A stretch of 64,000 nucleotides of DNA from Devosia ureilytica (GTDB lineage: Bacteria; Pseudomonadota; Alphaproteobacteria; Rhizobiales; Devosiaceae): positions 124,001 through 188,000 of the forward strand of contig NZ_JAMZCU010000004.1 in NCBI RefSeq assembly GCF_024273195.1, read 5' to 3'. Below are positions 26,743 through 33,532 of this stretch, piece after piece. Numbering within the stretch: the first letter of the stretch is position 1; every line of letters begins with the position of its first letter. The notes under the pieces were generated by a model that was not told the DNA's origin, searched no databases, and saw nothing but the letters and a program-made list of their open reading frames with translations. The position numbers and the translations under genes are program-made.

Positions 26743-27305
26743 AATCGCACCCGCTTGTAGCCGGCCACGACCCGGTCAAAGCCCGAGGGCACGATGGCCC
26801 CCGACCCGGCTACAATCACAGCATCGCGATGCTCATACCAATGTGCCACCAGCCCCAGCAGCGCCTGGCGCAAGTCAACCGGCACATCCTCCGGCTCGCT
26901 GCCATACCCGGCGACATAGTCGATTTCGAGCCCCTGGCGCGCCTGTAGCATCGGCATGCCGGTGACGACGCGCGGCACGATCAGCCGGTCCGGTTCGCTC
27001 GCAAATTGCGCCAGTGCAATCTCGTGGCTGGCGCCACTATCGTCTATCGCGGCAATGCCGGTCACGGACATCAGCGGGGATACCGGCAGTTTCACCACGC
27101 CCCCCTCGGGCCAGTCGTCGAGCACGATCCGCCAGCTCTGTGCCAGCAGCGCCCGGCCCGTGACGCCTTCCACATGCAGCCGCGCCGCCCCGATCAGCGT
27201 CGTGATCAGCGTGTCCTCAGCTGTGTCATCGACCTTGAGAAAAGCCTTGGCCTCGGCAAGCGAAACCGGCTCCTCGGCGGGTCCCGCCAGGAGATATGCA
27301 GTCAT
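26739..27305 (-). CDS. GTA head-tail connector protein (gp6 type)
   Basis: A 188-residue protein: EEPVSLAEAKAFLKVDDTAE at the start and LEIDYVAGYGSEPEDVPVDL then QALLGLVAHWYEHRD match the gp6 connector family (phage QLRG/gp6-like). It forms the ring under the portal. A 159-bp gap holding a repeat lies between it and the capsid gene upstream. Confidence 0.9.
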   Translation of the reverse strand: MTAYLLAGPAEEPVSLAEAKAFLKVDDTAEDTLITTLIGAARLHVEGVTGRALLAQSWRIVLDDWPEGGVVKLPVSPLMSVTGIAAIDDSGASHEIALAQFASEPDRLIVPRVVTGMPMLQARQGLEIDYVAGYGSEPEDVPVDLRQALLGLVAHWYEHRDAVIVAGSGAIVPSGFDRVVAGYKRVRL

Positions 27306-27371
27306 CTCTTATTTTCCCGATGTTGTGTTGGGCACGGCACCGAAGTGAGCGCCGTCAGCCTGAGTCAGATG

Positions 27372-27440
27372 GAGGGGAGGACCGAGCACCGGAGCGGAGC
27401 GTACTATGAGTACGTGAGCACCGGAGCGCAGGCCCTCCCC
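27372..27440. repeat. Repeat family B, copy 2 (two units and flanking inverted GGGAGG/CCTCCC)
   Basis: Unit one GAGCACCGGAGCGGAGCGTA is at 27384-27403. Unit two GAGCACCGGAGCGCAG is at 27416-27431, the two separated by CTATGAGTACGT. Outer stretches GGAGGGGAGG and GGCCCTCCCC are roughly inverted. It lies in the capsid-gp6 gap. Confidence 0.65.
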
Positions 27441-27464
27441 TTCAGATGGCCAGGATCACGGCGA

Positions 27465-28688
27465 TCACGAGGTGCCGAACTTCAGCAGCTTGATCGCGTC
27501 ATAGTCCGCGATCCCGCCGCCGACCCTTTTCGTCGTGTAGAACAGCACATAGGGCTTGGAGCTGAACGGGTCGCGCAGCACCGAGACGCCCTGGCGATCC
27601 ACGATCAGATAGCCGCGGCGGAAATCGCCGAAGGCCACCGAGAAGCTGTCGGCGCTCATATTGGGCATGTCCTCGGCCTCGACCAGGGGAAAGCCCATGA
27701 AGCTGGCGCGCCCGTCGGCCGCCGCTGCCGGCTGCCAGAGATAATTGCCGTCGGCATCCTTGAGCTTGCGCAGCGCGCCCTGCACCTTGCGGTTCATCAC
27801 CCAGCTGGCGTTCTGGCGGTAGCCGGCCTTGAGGGCATAGACCAGGTCGATCAGGATATCGCTGGCGCTGCTGGCCGGCAGCGCGCCCGAAACACCCGTA
27901 GCGAGATAGCCCAGATTGCCCCAGCTCCAGCTCGCTTCCGCCGCCTTGGGGGCATTCAGGAAACCGGTCGGCTTGTTGCTGCCGTCGCCGGTCACGAAGG
28001 CCGTGGTTTCCTGCGCCGCAAAGGCCGCGTTGACCTCGTCGGCAATCCATTGGCCCACGTCCACCGCCGCGTCGTCGAGAAAGGCGCTGGTTGCCGCCGG
28101 CATGGCGTAGAGCTCGGTCGTGGGATAGCTCAGCTCTGCCAGCGTCTGGCTGTTGGTGGTTGGGCGGCTCGCCGTCTCACCCACCCAGCCAGTCTGCGGC
28201 CCGGTCACCGTGATCGGCCGCTTATAGATCGAGCCCGATACCTGCCGCACACCGGCAATGGCGCGGATGGGCGAGATATGGGTCATCAGCCGCGTGATTT
28301 CGGTTTCGACCTCGCCCGGCACCACATAGCCGCCATCGGCATTGACGCCGATCGAGAGCGCCTTTTCCTCGCCACGCTTCACATAGGCCGCGAAGGCCTC
28401 CTTGTATTCGCCATCCGGCACGCTGCCGCCCTTGCCCTCAATGGCCGGGCGGCTGCGCTCGGCGCTCAGCCGATCCATGGCCGCCTTGTGGCCGTCGATA
28501 ACGCGGTTGAGCTTTTCGAGCTTGTCCTCAAGCAGGCCATCGGCCGAGCCGCGCTTTTCGATGTCCTTCAGGCGCTGGTCGTTGGTGGCCTTGAATTCCT
28601 CGAACGCAGAGGAAAATTCGGCGAAGAGCGCGGCAATATCGCCCCCTGCGCCGGCCTTGGTTTCAAGGCCGTCGTCAATCCGATCCAT
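27465..28688 (-). CDS. GTA major capsid protein (gp5 type, HK97 fold)
   Basis: A 407-residue HK97-type capsid precursor. Residues 1 to about 110 form a charged, coiled-coil propeptide (LEDKLEKLNRVIDGHKAAMD) expected to be removed by the prohead protease near KRGEEKALSIGVNADGG. The shell domain has the usual GGYVVPGEVETEITRLM, TGDGSNKPTGFLNAP, GRASFMGFPLVEAEDMPNM and FGDFRRGYLIVDRQGV. It lies 12 bp after the protease gene, with AAGGA before the ATG. Confidence 0.96.
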   Translation of the reverse strand: MDRIDDGLETKAGAGGDIAALFAEFSSAFEEFKATNDQRLKDIEKRGSADGLLEDKLEKLNRVIDGHKAAMDRLSAERSRPAIEGKGGSVPDGEYKEAFAAYVKRGEEKALSIGVNADGGYVVPGEVETEITRLMTHISPIRAIAGVRQVSGSIYKRPITVTGPQTGWVGETASRPTTNSQTLAELSYPTTELYAMPAATSAFLDDAAVDVGQWIADEVNAAFAAQETTAFVTGDGSNKPTGFLNAPKAAEASWSWGNLGYLATGVSGALPASSASDILIDLVYALKAGYRQNASWVMNRKVQGALRKLKDADGNYLWQPAAAADGRASFMGFPLVEAEDMPNMSADSFSVAFGDFRRGYLIVDRQGVSVLRDPFSSKPYVLFYTTKRVGGGIADYDAIKLLKFGTS

Positions 28689-28700
28689 GTCGGTGTCCTT

Positions 28701-29174
28701 CTATCGGTTGCGGATAGTTCTGGTGGCGGCGGCAATGGCCGCGCCGGCCGAGAGGGGGGAGGCGATGCGCGCATCCTCCATCATCGGAAAGGTGACGATC
28801 GAGACCTCGAAGAGGTCGATCTCATGCAAGAGGCGATTGCCATCGCGGCGGCTGGCCTTGACCGTTCGGAACCCGATGGACAAACCATCGAGCGCCCCAT
28901 TCTCGATCAACCGCCGCAGTGCATCCGAGCGCGGCACGCCCGGTACCAGCCGCCCCGTCACGAAGAGGCCATGGCTGTCCTCGGCCATGCTCTCCCAGGT
29001 GCCCACCGGCTCCTTGGGGTCATGCTGGAACAGCAGGCGAATGCGACCGCGCCGCTTGGCGAGGCTCTTGGCAAACGCCCCCGGCAGAACGATATCACCG
29101 CCCGAGTCGAGCTTGTTGAACACGCTGGCATAGCCGGCAAAGCGCCCATCTGCGCCGATTGGAATACCGCTCAT
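28701..29174 (-). CDS. GTA HK97-family prohead protease (gp4 type)
   Basis: A 157-residue serine protease of the U35/HK97 type: GRFAGYASVFNKLDSGGDIV at the start, catalytic His in LLFQHDPKEPVGTW, Ser in ALDGLSIGFRTVKA and the terminal FEVSIVTFPMMEDARI. It matures the capsid. Its ATG overlaps the stop of a 43-residue gene (ATGA). Confidence 0.93.
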   Translation of the reverse strand: MSGIPIGADGRFAGYASVFNKLDSGGDIVLPGAFAKSLAKRRGRIRLLFQHDPKEPVGTWESMAEDSHGLFVTGRLVPGVPRSDALRRLIENGALDGLSIGFRTVKASRRDGNRLLHEIDLFEVSIVTFPMMEDARIASPLSAGAAIAAATRTIRNR

Positions 29175-29302
29175 CCGCGCTTGGTTCCTCCCGAGCGCGG
29201 CTTGGGTGCACCGCGCTGCTTGTCCGCCAGCGTCCCCGCCAGGTTCCAGGCAAATTGCCGGAACGTCTGTTGCGCCGCCTCGCGATTGTGCTTGTCCGCC
29301 AT
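29171..29302 (-). CDS. 43-residue basic protein between head-formation and protease genes
   Basis: ATG at 29302 with GGAGG about 10 bases before it; the stop overlaps the protease start (ATGA), and the upstream gene ends 4 bp before. The product is hydrophilic with a helical middle (FRQFAWNLAGTLADKQRG) and a basic, Gly/Pro-rich tail (KPRSGGTKRG). I know no named family. Perfect packing between two genes on both sides, and matching codon use, argue that it is translated; a small head accessory protein is possible. Confidence 0.6.
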   Translation of the reverse strand: MADKHNREAAQQTFRQFAWNLAGTLADKQRGAPKPRSGGTKRG

Positions 29303-29306
29303 GGGT

Positions 29307-29495
29307 TTAGTCCTCCTTTCGGAAAAGCCGATTCAACTGCGCGATCTCCTGCACGAAGTCGTTGAAGTGTTGATTCACCCGCGCCATTTCGCGCAAGGCC
29401 CACACAAGCAGCGCGCTCGAACCACTTGCCCAAAGGAAGAGCGCCAGATGCGCCAGATCCCCGCGCTCGATGACGGTTTTGGTCAGATCGTCCAT
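29307..29495 (-). CDS. GTA head-formation protein (rcc01685 type, gp3.5)
   Basis: A 62-residue protein starting at ATG 29495, GGAGG 5 bases upstream. It has one hydrophobic helix (LAHLALFLWASGSSALLVWA) followed by an amphipathic helix (VNQHFNDFVQEIAQLNRLF) and a charged end. Size, hydrophobicity and place between portal and protease match the RcGTA head-formation protein. An intrinsic terminator ends about 17 bp before its start codon. Confidence 0.8.
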   Translation of the reverse strand: MDDLTKTVIERGDLAHLALFLWASGSSALLVWALREMARVNQHFNDFVQEIAQLNRLFRKED

Positions 29496-29509
29496 GGGAT
29501 CCTCCTGGC

Positions 29510-29535
29510 AACAAAAAGCCCGCCGGAGGCGGGCT
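29510..29535 (-). terminator. Intrinsic terminator inside the GTA cluster
   Basis: On the minus strand an 8-bp perfect stem AGCCCGCC/GGCGGGCT with loop TCC is followed by TTTTG. It lies 31 bp after the stop of the second cargo gene and 17 bp before the head-formation gene. It has no T-run in the plus direction. It should end transcripts coming from the terminase/portal side unless antiterminated. Confidence 0.8.
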
Positions 29536-29566
29536 GGGCTGAGGCAAGTGTGGCAGCAAGCAAAAT

Positions 29567-29905
29567 TCATGATCGTGGTGTGACGGATGCTATTGAAAAC
29601 AACGATCCTGGCTTATCGATGAGATAATGCTTGCCAGCGCTCCATTGAAAACGCGGCATGAAATAGAAATGGGCTCCGTCCGGCAGCCGAGCTAAAGCCC
29701 AAGGCGCGGCGAGCCCCTCCAAGTAGACCGGGCCACACATATATCCAGCGGTGAAGGTCGCCACTGTCTCCCCGGTTGGCTCGCGATAGTCTGACACCCA
29801 AACGAGGGCGAACGCCTCTCCAAGGCCCGCCCTGAAGGTCGATCGGGCCCGCCCGAAGTCGACCGCCGCTCGCTCCGAAAGCGAGATATTCTCAATCAAC
29901 TGCAT
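29567..29905 (-). CDS. Hypothetical 112-residue protein, possible immunity partner
   Basis: A soluble 112-residue protein, no signal peptide or membrane segment, mixed alpha/beta with many aromatics (FALVWVSDYREPTGETVATF, GAHFYFMPRFQWSAGKHYL). I recognise no family. Its ribosome-binding site AGGAG is formed by the stop codon of the gene before it (TAGGAG), and its ATG is 10 bp past that stop, so the pair is tightly coupled. Base composition is lower in GC than the flanking GTA genes. A role as immunity protein to the upstream motif-bearing protein is only a hypothesis from pairing. Confidence 0.65.
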   Translation of the reverse strand: MQLIENISLSERAAVDFGRARSTFRAGLGEAFALVWVSDYREPTGETVATFTAGYMCGPVYLEGLAAPWALARLPDGAHFYFMPRFQWSAGKHYLIDKPGSLFSIASVTPRS

Positions 29906-29915
29906 CTTGGCACTC

Positions 29916-30272
29916 CTAGAGTGGCGCAGCGGGATAAGTCGGTCGACAGGGTACTATGGCGTTCAATTCAATTGTGCGCTGTCGGCCAAGCATGTCCAGA
30001 TATATGCAGTGCCTTACAAGCCCAGCATCACCTAGACCTACTCGTTCGGCGATTAGGTTTGCCGCTAGGGCTGTTCTGATCCGTTCTGCAACTGGTGCCC
30101 CCACTGTATCAATCCATTGCCCGCCCTGCGGTGTCTCTTTGGGAGCCCGTGGCTGGTCCTGGCGATACCGTCGCTCCAGAGCAGCAATCAGAATGTCTAA
30201 CTTGAGTGACAGAGTCGCATGTCGAACTTCCCGTTCCAGAGCCCCGAGCACTAGATGAGCAGGTTGCCTCAT
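29916..30272 (-). CDS. 118-residue protein with PRAP...GGQW motif, possible small toxin
   Basis: ATG at 30272 overlaps the portal stop (ATGA). The N-terminal 40 residues are helical and charged (ALERRYRQDQ); then comes PRAPKETPQGGQW (41-53), a motif type often found just before C-terminal toxin domains in alphaproteobacterial phage- and secretion-linked proteins. The remaining ~65 residues include Cys89 and Cys109 in RHCIYLDMLGRQRTIELNA and VPCRPTYP. GC content is near one half in parts, well below the neighbours. No enzymatic family is recognised. Cargo status is inferred from composition and from its position between portal and head-formation genes. Confidence 0.6.
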   Translation of the reverse strand: MRQPAHLVLGALEREVRHATLSLKLDILIAALERRYRQDQPRAPKETPQGGQWIDTVGAPVAERIRTALAANLIAERVGLGDAGLVRHCIYLDMLGRQRTIELNAIVPCRPTYPAAPL

Positions 30273-31438
30273 CGCTCCACCCCACCTACCCCCACCAGCT
30301 CCCGCTTCTCGGCATCCGTAAGAAACCCCGCCCCACCCACCCGGGCCCAGAGCGCCGCGCGGTCTTCGGCCAGCGCCTCGACGCCCTCGAAATCGGGCAC
30401 CACTTCCGCACCCTCGAATGCCGGCCCCAGCCATCCGCTCAGTTCCTGGCTCACCCGCAGCACCAGCGGCACCAGCGTCTGCCGCCACAGCGCCTTGTTG
30501 GCTTCAGCCAGGTTCGCATAGGTATTGTCGCCCGGTATTCCGAGCAGCATGGGCGGAACGCCGAAGGCCAGGGCAATGTCGCGCGCTGCCGCGTGCCTTG
30601 CCTCGATGAAATCCATTTCGCGCGGGCTCATGGCGATGGTTTTCCAGTCCAGCCCGCCATCGAGCACCATGGGCCGCCCGGCATTGGCCGCCCCGGCAAA
30701 ATGCGTTTCCATTTCTTCCTTGAGCCGGTTGAACTGCTCTTCGGTCAGGCTCCCCGCCCCCGCCGAATAGACCAACGCCCCGGATGGACGCGCGGCATTG
30801 TCGAGCAGCGCCTTGTTCCACTGGGCCGAGGCATTGTGAATGTCGAGACTGGTCTGCGCCGCTTCGAGCGGCCCCATGCCATAGTGGTCGTCGAGCGGAT
30901 GAAACAGCGCCATATGCAGCACGCCCGGAATGGGCAGCGCCTCCTGCGAAATCCGCGTGGCCCGGCCCCCGGCCTTGTAGTCATAGGCCACCGGCCAGCC
31001 ATCGCCCCCGGCGACAACGCTCATCCGGTCGGGCCGCAGCACGAACAGCGTCCGCACCGCGCCATCAACAATTCCCGCCTGCAAATAGGCATTCCCTGCC
31101 GTCTGCAGATAGGCATAGACAGCCTCGAGCACCTCCGCGCCCGACTGCCGTCCATTGGGCCTGGCCAACAGCGAAACCAGCGGATGCTCGCTCACTGCCT
31201 GGCCCTCAACCCTGACCGTCAGCGGCACGCGGTTCGCCGCCTCGGCAATCAGTCGCACGCAGCGATAAACCACCGGATTGCGCATGAAGCCCTGGTTGAC
31301 CAGGCTCGCATAGCCCCGTCCGCTCCATTGTGCCGGCCCCAGCTGGCTCAGCGTCAGCATGGTGTGCCCGGCAAAGGTCTTGGTTTCGTTGGGCGCGTTC
31401 GTCCGCCCACCAAACAGGCGGTTCAGGAAGTTGGGCAT
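30269..31438 (-). CDS. GTA portal protein (gp3 type, HK97 family)
   Basis: A 389-residue portal from ATG 31438 (MPNFLNRLFGG). Typical blocks: MRNPVVYRCVRLIAEAANRV, ARPNGRQSGAEVLEAVYAYL, HPLDDHYGMGPLEAAQTSLD, ALAFGVPPMLLGIPGDNTYA. The longer in-frame reading upstream would translate the repeat element and is rejected. It forms the dodecameric DNA channel. The first cargo gene starts inside its stop codon. Confidence 0.94.
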   Translation of the reverse strand: MPNFLNRLFGGRTNAPNETKTFAGHTMLTLSQLGPAQWSGRGYASLVNQGFMRNPVVYRCVRLIAEAANRVPLTVRVEGQAVSEHPLVSLLARPNGRQSGAEVLEAVYAYLQTAGNAYLQAGIVDGAVRTLFVLRPDRMSVVAGGDGWPVAYDYKAGGRATRISQEALPIPGVLHMALFHPLDDHYGMGPLEAAQTSLDIHNASAQWNKALLDNAARPSGALVYSAGAGSLTEEQFNRLKEEMETHFAGAANAGRPMVLDGGLDWKTIAMSPREMDFIEARHAAARDIALAFGVPPMLLGIPGDNTYANLAEANKALWRQTLVPLVLRVSQELSGWLGPAFEGAEVVPDFEGVEALAEDRAALWARVGGAGFLTDAEKRELVGVGGVER

Positions 31439-31461
31439 ATTCTTGTTCCTCGATAGTTCGA

Positions 31462-31572
31462 CCCCCACCCAACCTCCCCCTTGCCAGGGCGAGGAGTAGT
31501 GGTGGTCTTCCGGCAATCCGGCAAACTCGATAGGTCCCTCCCCCTTCTTCACGGGGAGGTTAGGTGGGGGTG
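31462..31572. repeat. 111-bp inverted-repeat element, family A, copy 2
   Basis: Arms start ACCCCCACCCAACCTCCCCC and end GGGGAGGTTAGGTGGGGGT; the same architecture and near-identical ends as the copy at 25860-25976, with a different centre. Located in the gap between large terminase and portal, starting 24 bp before the portal ATG. Confidence 0.8.
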
Positions 31573-31651
31573 CTCTTCCGCCCGTCGAGCGCAGCTGTCA
31601 CGGCTTTCTCGCCAAAATATCGCTCCACCGGAGATTGGGCCGCGACCCCGC

Positions 31652-31678
31652 TCTCCTTCCCCTTGTGGGAGAAGGAGA
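31652..31678. repeat. Short imperfect palindrome before the large terminase stop
   Basis: TCTCCTTCCCC and GGAGAAGGAGA form an 11-bp imperfect stem (one mismatch) around TTGTG. This CTCCTTC...GTGGGAGAAGGAG type is a common dispersed repeat in Rhizobiales genomes. It lies 13 bp past the end of the terminase gene. Confidence 0.5.
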
Positions 31679-31690
31679 AACTGCCCCCGC

Positions 31691-32941
31691 CTACAGGCCC
31701 CGCACTCGCGGCCTCACATCATTGAGCACGAGTTCTGTCAGCGCCCATACCAGTGCGTCCACCCGGTCGGGCGAATGCCCGTCCGCCTTGCCATCCGGCC
31801 CGAATGCACACAATTCGTCTTCCAGGGCATGCAGCCCCGCGACATGGCACACCAGCCCACGGGCATAGAGCGCCGCGACCGGCTCAGCCCGCACCCATTT
31901 TCCGCGGTTCGCCCGCACCATGCGCACTGGAACCGAGGCATCGACCTGCTTGAGCATTTGCTCCACCAGGTCCCCACCCTGGTTGACCTCAACCACAATG
32001 CAGTCGGCCTCATGCGCCCGGAAGGCGGCCACCGCCCGCGCCGCCCAGATATCTGGCCGCACGCCCTGGACCGTGGCATCTTCCAGCACAACGGCCCCCT
32101 CGCCTGCCCGCCCAGCTACCACGATGCCGCAGGCGTCCGAGCGCTCGGTTCCCGTCACCGGCGGGTCGACTGCTACGACAATTCTGCCATCCACGGCGCC
32201 GTCGGGCGGGCGAAACATGCTGCGCTGCCAGAGCGCATCGGGCCGGTCTTCGATCAGTTCGCCATCGAGCTCCTGCCGGCCCAGTACCGTGTCGCGATAG
32301 CGTTCCACCACCGCCGCCAGAAAGGCTTCGGCCAGATGGTTATTCACCTTGGTCGCCGCTCGGGTGATCACGGTCCGCTCATCGGCAATCAGCCGCTTCA
32401 TCAGCTTGGTGGCCCGCGGCGTCGTCGTCACCAATTGCCGGGGTCGTGGACCCAGTCGCAGCCCAAACTGCAACATGTCAAAAGCCGCCTCGGCCTTTTT
32501 CCATTTCCCGGTCTCGTCGCACCAGGCCGCCGCAAACTGCGGCCCGCGAAAACGTTCCGGGTCCGAGGCCGGCAAGATATGGGCCTCGACCCCATTGGGC
32601 CAATGCAACACGCTGCCGGTCAGTTTCGGCACCATCCAGGGCGGACAGATGCGCAACACGCCGCTTTCGCCCTTCACCATCACCGCCTCGGCCTCGGTCA
32701 TTGTCTCGCCTACCAGAGCAATCGGACTGATGCCGAGTTCGGCCAGCATAAGCACCCATTGGGCGCCTGCTCTGGTCTTGCCCGCCCCGCGACCGCCCAA
32801 CAGCAGCCATGTGGTCCAATCGCCGTCGGGCGGCAGCTGGTGCGGCATCGCCCAGATCGGCCAGTTGAAGGCAATGTCCACCAGCTCGCTTTCAGGTATC
32901 CTACTCGCCAGACGCTTTACGGCGGAGTTCAGGGTCGACAT
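31691..32941 (-). CDS. GTA large terminase (gp2 type)
   Basis: A 416-residue packaging motor from ATG 32941, 4 bp after the gp1 stop. ATPase Walker A GGRGAGKT at 49-56, Walker B region QFAAAWCDETGKW, then a C-terminal RNase-H-like nuclease with acidic residues in IVVAVDPPVTGTERSD, VVEVNQGGDLVEQML and SPDRVDALVWAL. It packages host DNA by headful in GTAs. The frame is open upstream across gp1, but the gp1 overlap makes the longer start unlikely. Confidence 0.94.
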   Translation of the reverse strand: MSTLNSAVKRLASRIPESELVDIAFNWPIWAMPHQLPPDGDWTTWLLLGGRGAGKTRAGAQWVLMLAELGISPIALVGETMTEAEAVMVKGESGVLRICPPWMVPKLTGSVLHWPNGVEAHILPASDPERFRGPQFAAAWCDETGKWKKAEAAFDMLQFGLRLGPRPRQLVTTTPRATKLMKRLIADERTVITRAATKVNNHLAEAFLAAVVERYRDTVLGRQELDGELIEDRPDALWQRSMFRPPDGAVDGRIVVAVDPPVTGTERSDACGIVVAGRAGEGAVVLEDATVQGVRPDIWAARAVAAFRAHEADCIVVEVNQGGDLVEQMLKQVDASVPVRMVRANRGKWVRAEPVAALYARGLVCHVAGLHALEDELCAFGPDGKADGHSPDRVDALVWALTELVLNDVRPRVRGL

Positions 32942-32945
32942 TGTC

Positions 32946-33389
32946 TCAAATGCGTCCCTTGGTAATCGCGTCGATGCGCGCTTCCAGCTTTTTACGCAGG
33001 TCCGAAATCTCGCCACGATTTCGGGTTGGGCCGTCGTGCGGAGCATCTGCTCGTTCGATGGTGATCAGCTTGTCGAGATCGCGCACCAGGTCGCTCAGCA
33101 CCTTGCTTTCCGCGCGTGTCCCTTTGTCCATTTCTGCCTCCAATAGATCTATCTGCCGCTCCAGCAGGTTCTGAACCCGCGCAATCAGGATGCGCCGGTC
33201 GATGTCTTCGGGGCTGCCGGCACGAAGCCATTTGTTGGTGCGGGCGCGCGTTTCCAGCTGCCCGCGACGCAGCCGATAGCGATGGGCAATTCCGTTGCGG
33301 GTCATGTGCCCGGACTGATAGTCCAGCCGCACAGCCTCCCACGGCACGTATCCGCCATCGCGGTTCCGCTCGGGGTCGTCTTTATCCAT
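32946..33389 (-). CDS. GTA small terminase-like protein (gp1 type)
   Basis: A 147-residue protein opening the cluster. The N-terminal helix-turn-helix-like part (DYQSGHMTRNGIAHRYRLRR, then GQLETRARTNKW) and a C-terminal helical oligomerisation region (RVQNLLERQIDLLEAEMDKG) fit a small terminase that binds DNA non-specifically in GTAs. It is divergent from nothing: DUF2254 ends 143 bp upstream on the same strand. Confidence 0.8.
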   Translation of the reverse strand: MDKDDPERNRDGGYVPWEAVRLDYQSGHMTRNGIAHRYRLRRGQLETRARTNKWLRAGSPEDIDRRILIARVQNLLERQIDLLEAEMDKGTRAESKVLSDLVRDLDKLITIERADAPHDGPTRNRGEISDLRKKLEARIDAITKGRI

Positions 33390-33490
33390 GTGAGAATGTT
33401 CCGCTTCAGGCGCTCAGCGCGCCCGCCATCGACCCAATTTGTCGACTATGCCTGAACACTACCAGACCAGCGTCACGCGGGGATAACTTC

Positions 33491-33505
33491 TTAAATATCT
33501 TTTGA
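33491..33505. promoter_or_regulatory. CtrA-like site TTAA-N7-TTGA upstream of the GTA cluster
   Basis: TTAA at 33491-33494, seven bases, TTGA at 33502-33505: one mismatch from the CtrA consensus TTAA-N7-TTAA. It is in the AT-rich part of the 143-bp region before gp1, about 100-115 bp from its start. CtrA influences GTA expression in several alphaproteobacteria; use here is a guess. Confidence 0.3.
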
Positions 33506-33532
33506 AATCAAGCGTTTGAAAATGAAGCGCAC

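Noticed and set aside
27006..29627. 873-codon plus-strand frame across the capsid and protease genes
   Set aside because: Both strands cannot code here; the minus strand gives clear HK97 capsid and protease sequences.
31439..31552. Longer portal start
   Set aside because: It would translate the inverted-repeat element; ATG 31438 gives the usual portal N-terminus.
25860..31572. CRISPR array from repeated GC-rich units
   Set aside because: Only two long inverted-repeat elements far apart and a few short units; no regular spacing and no cas genes.
17773..33389. Active prophage
   Set aside because: No integrase, repressor, replication, or att-like repeats; gene set and order fit a gene transfer agent.
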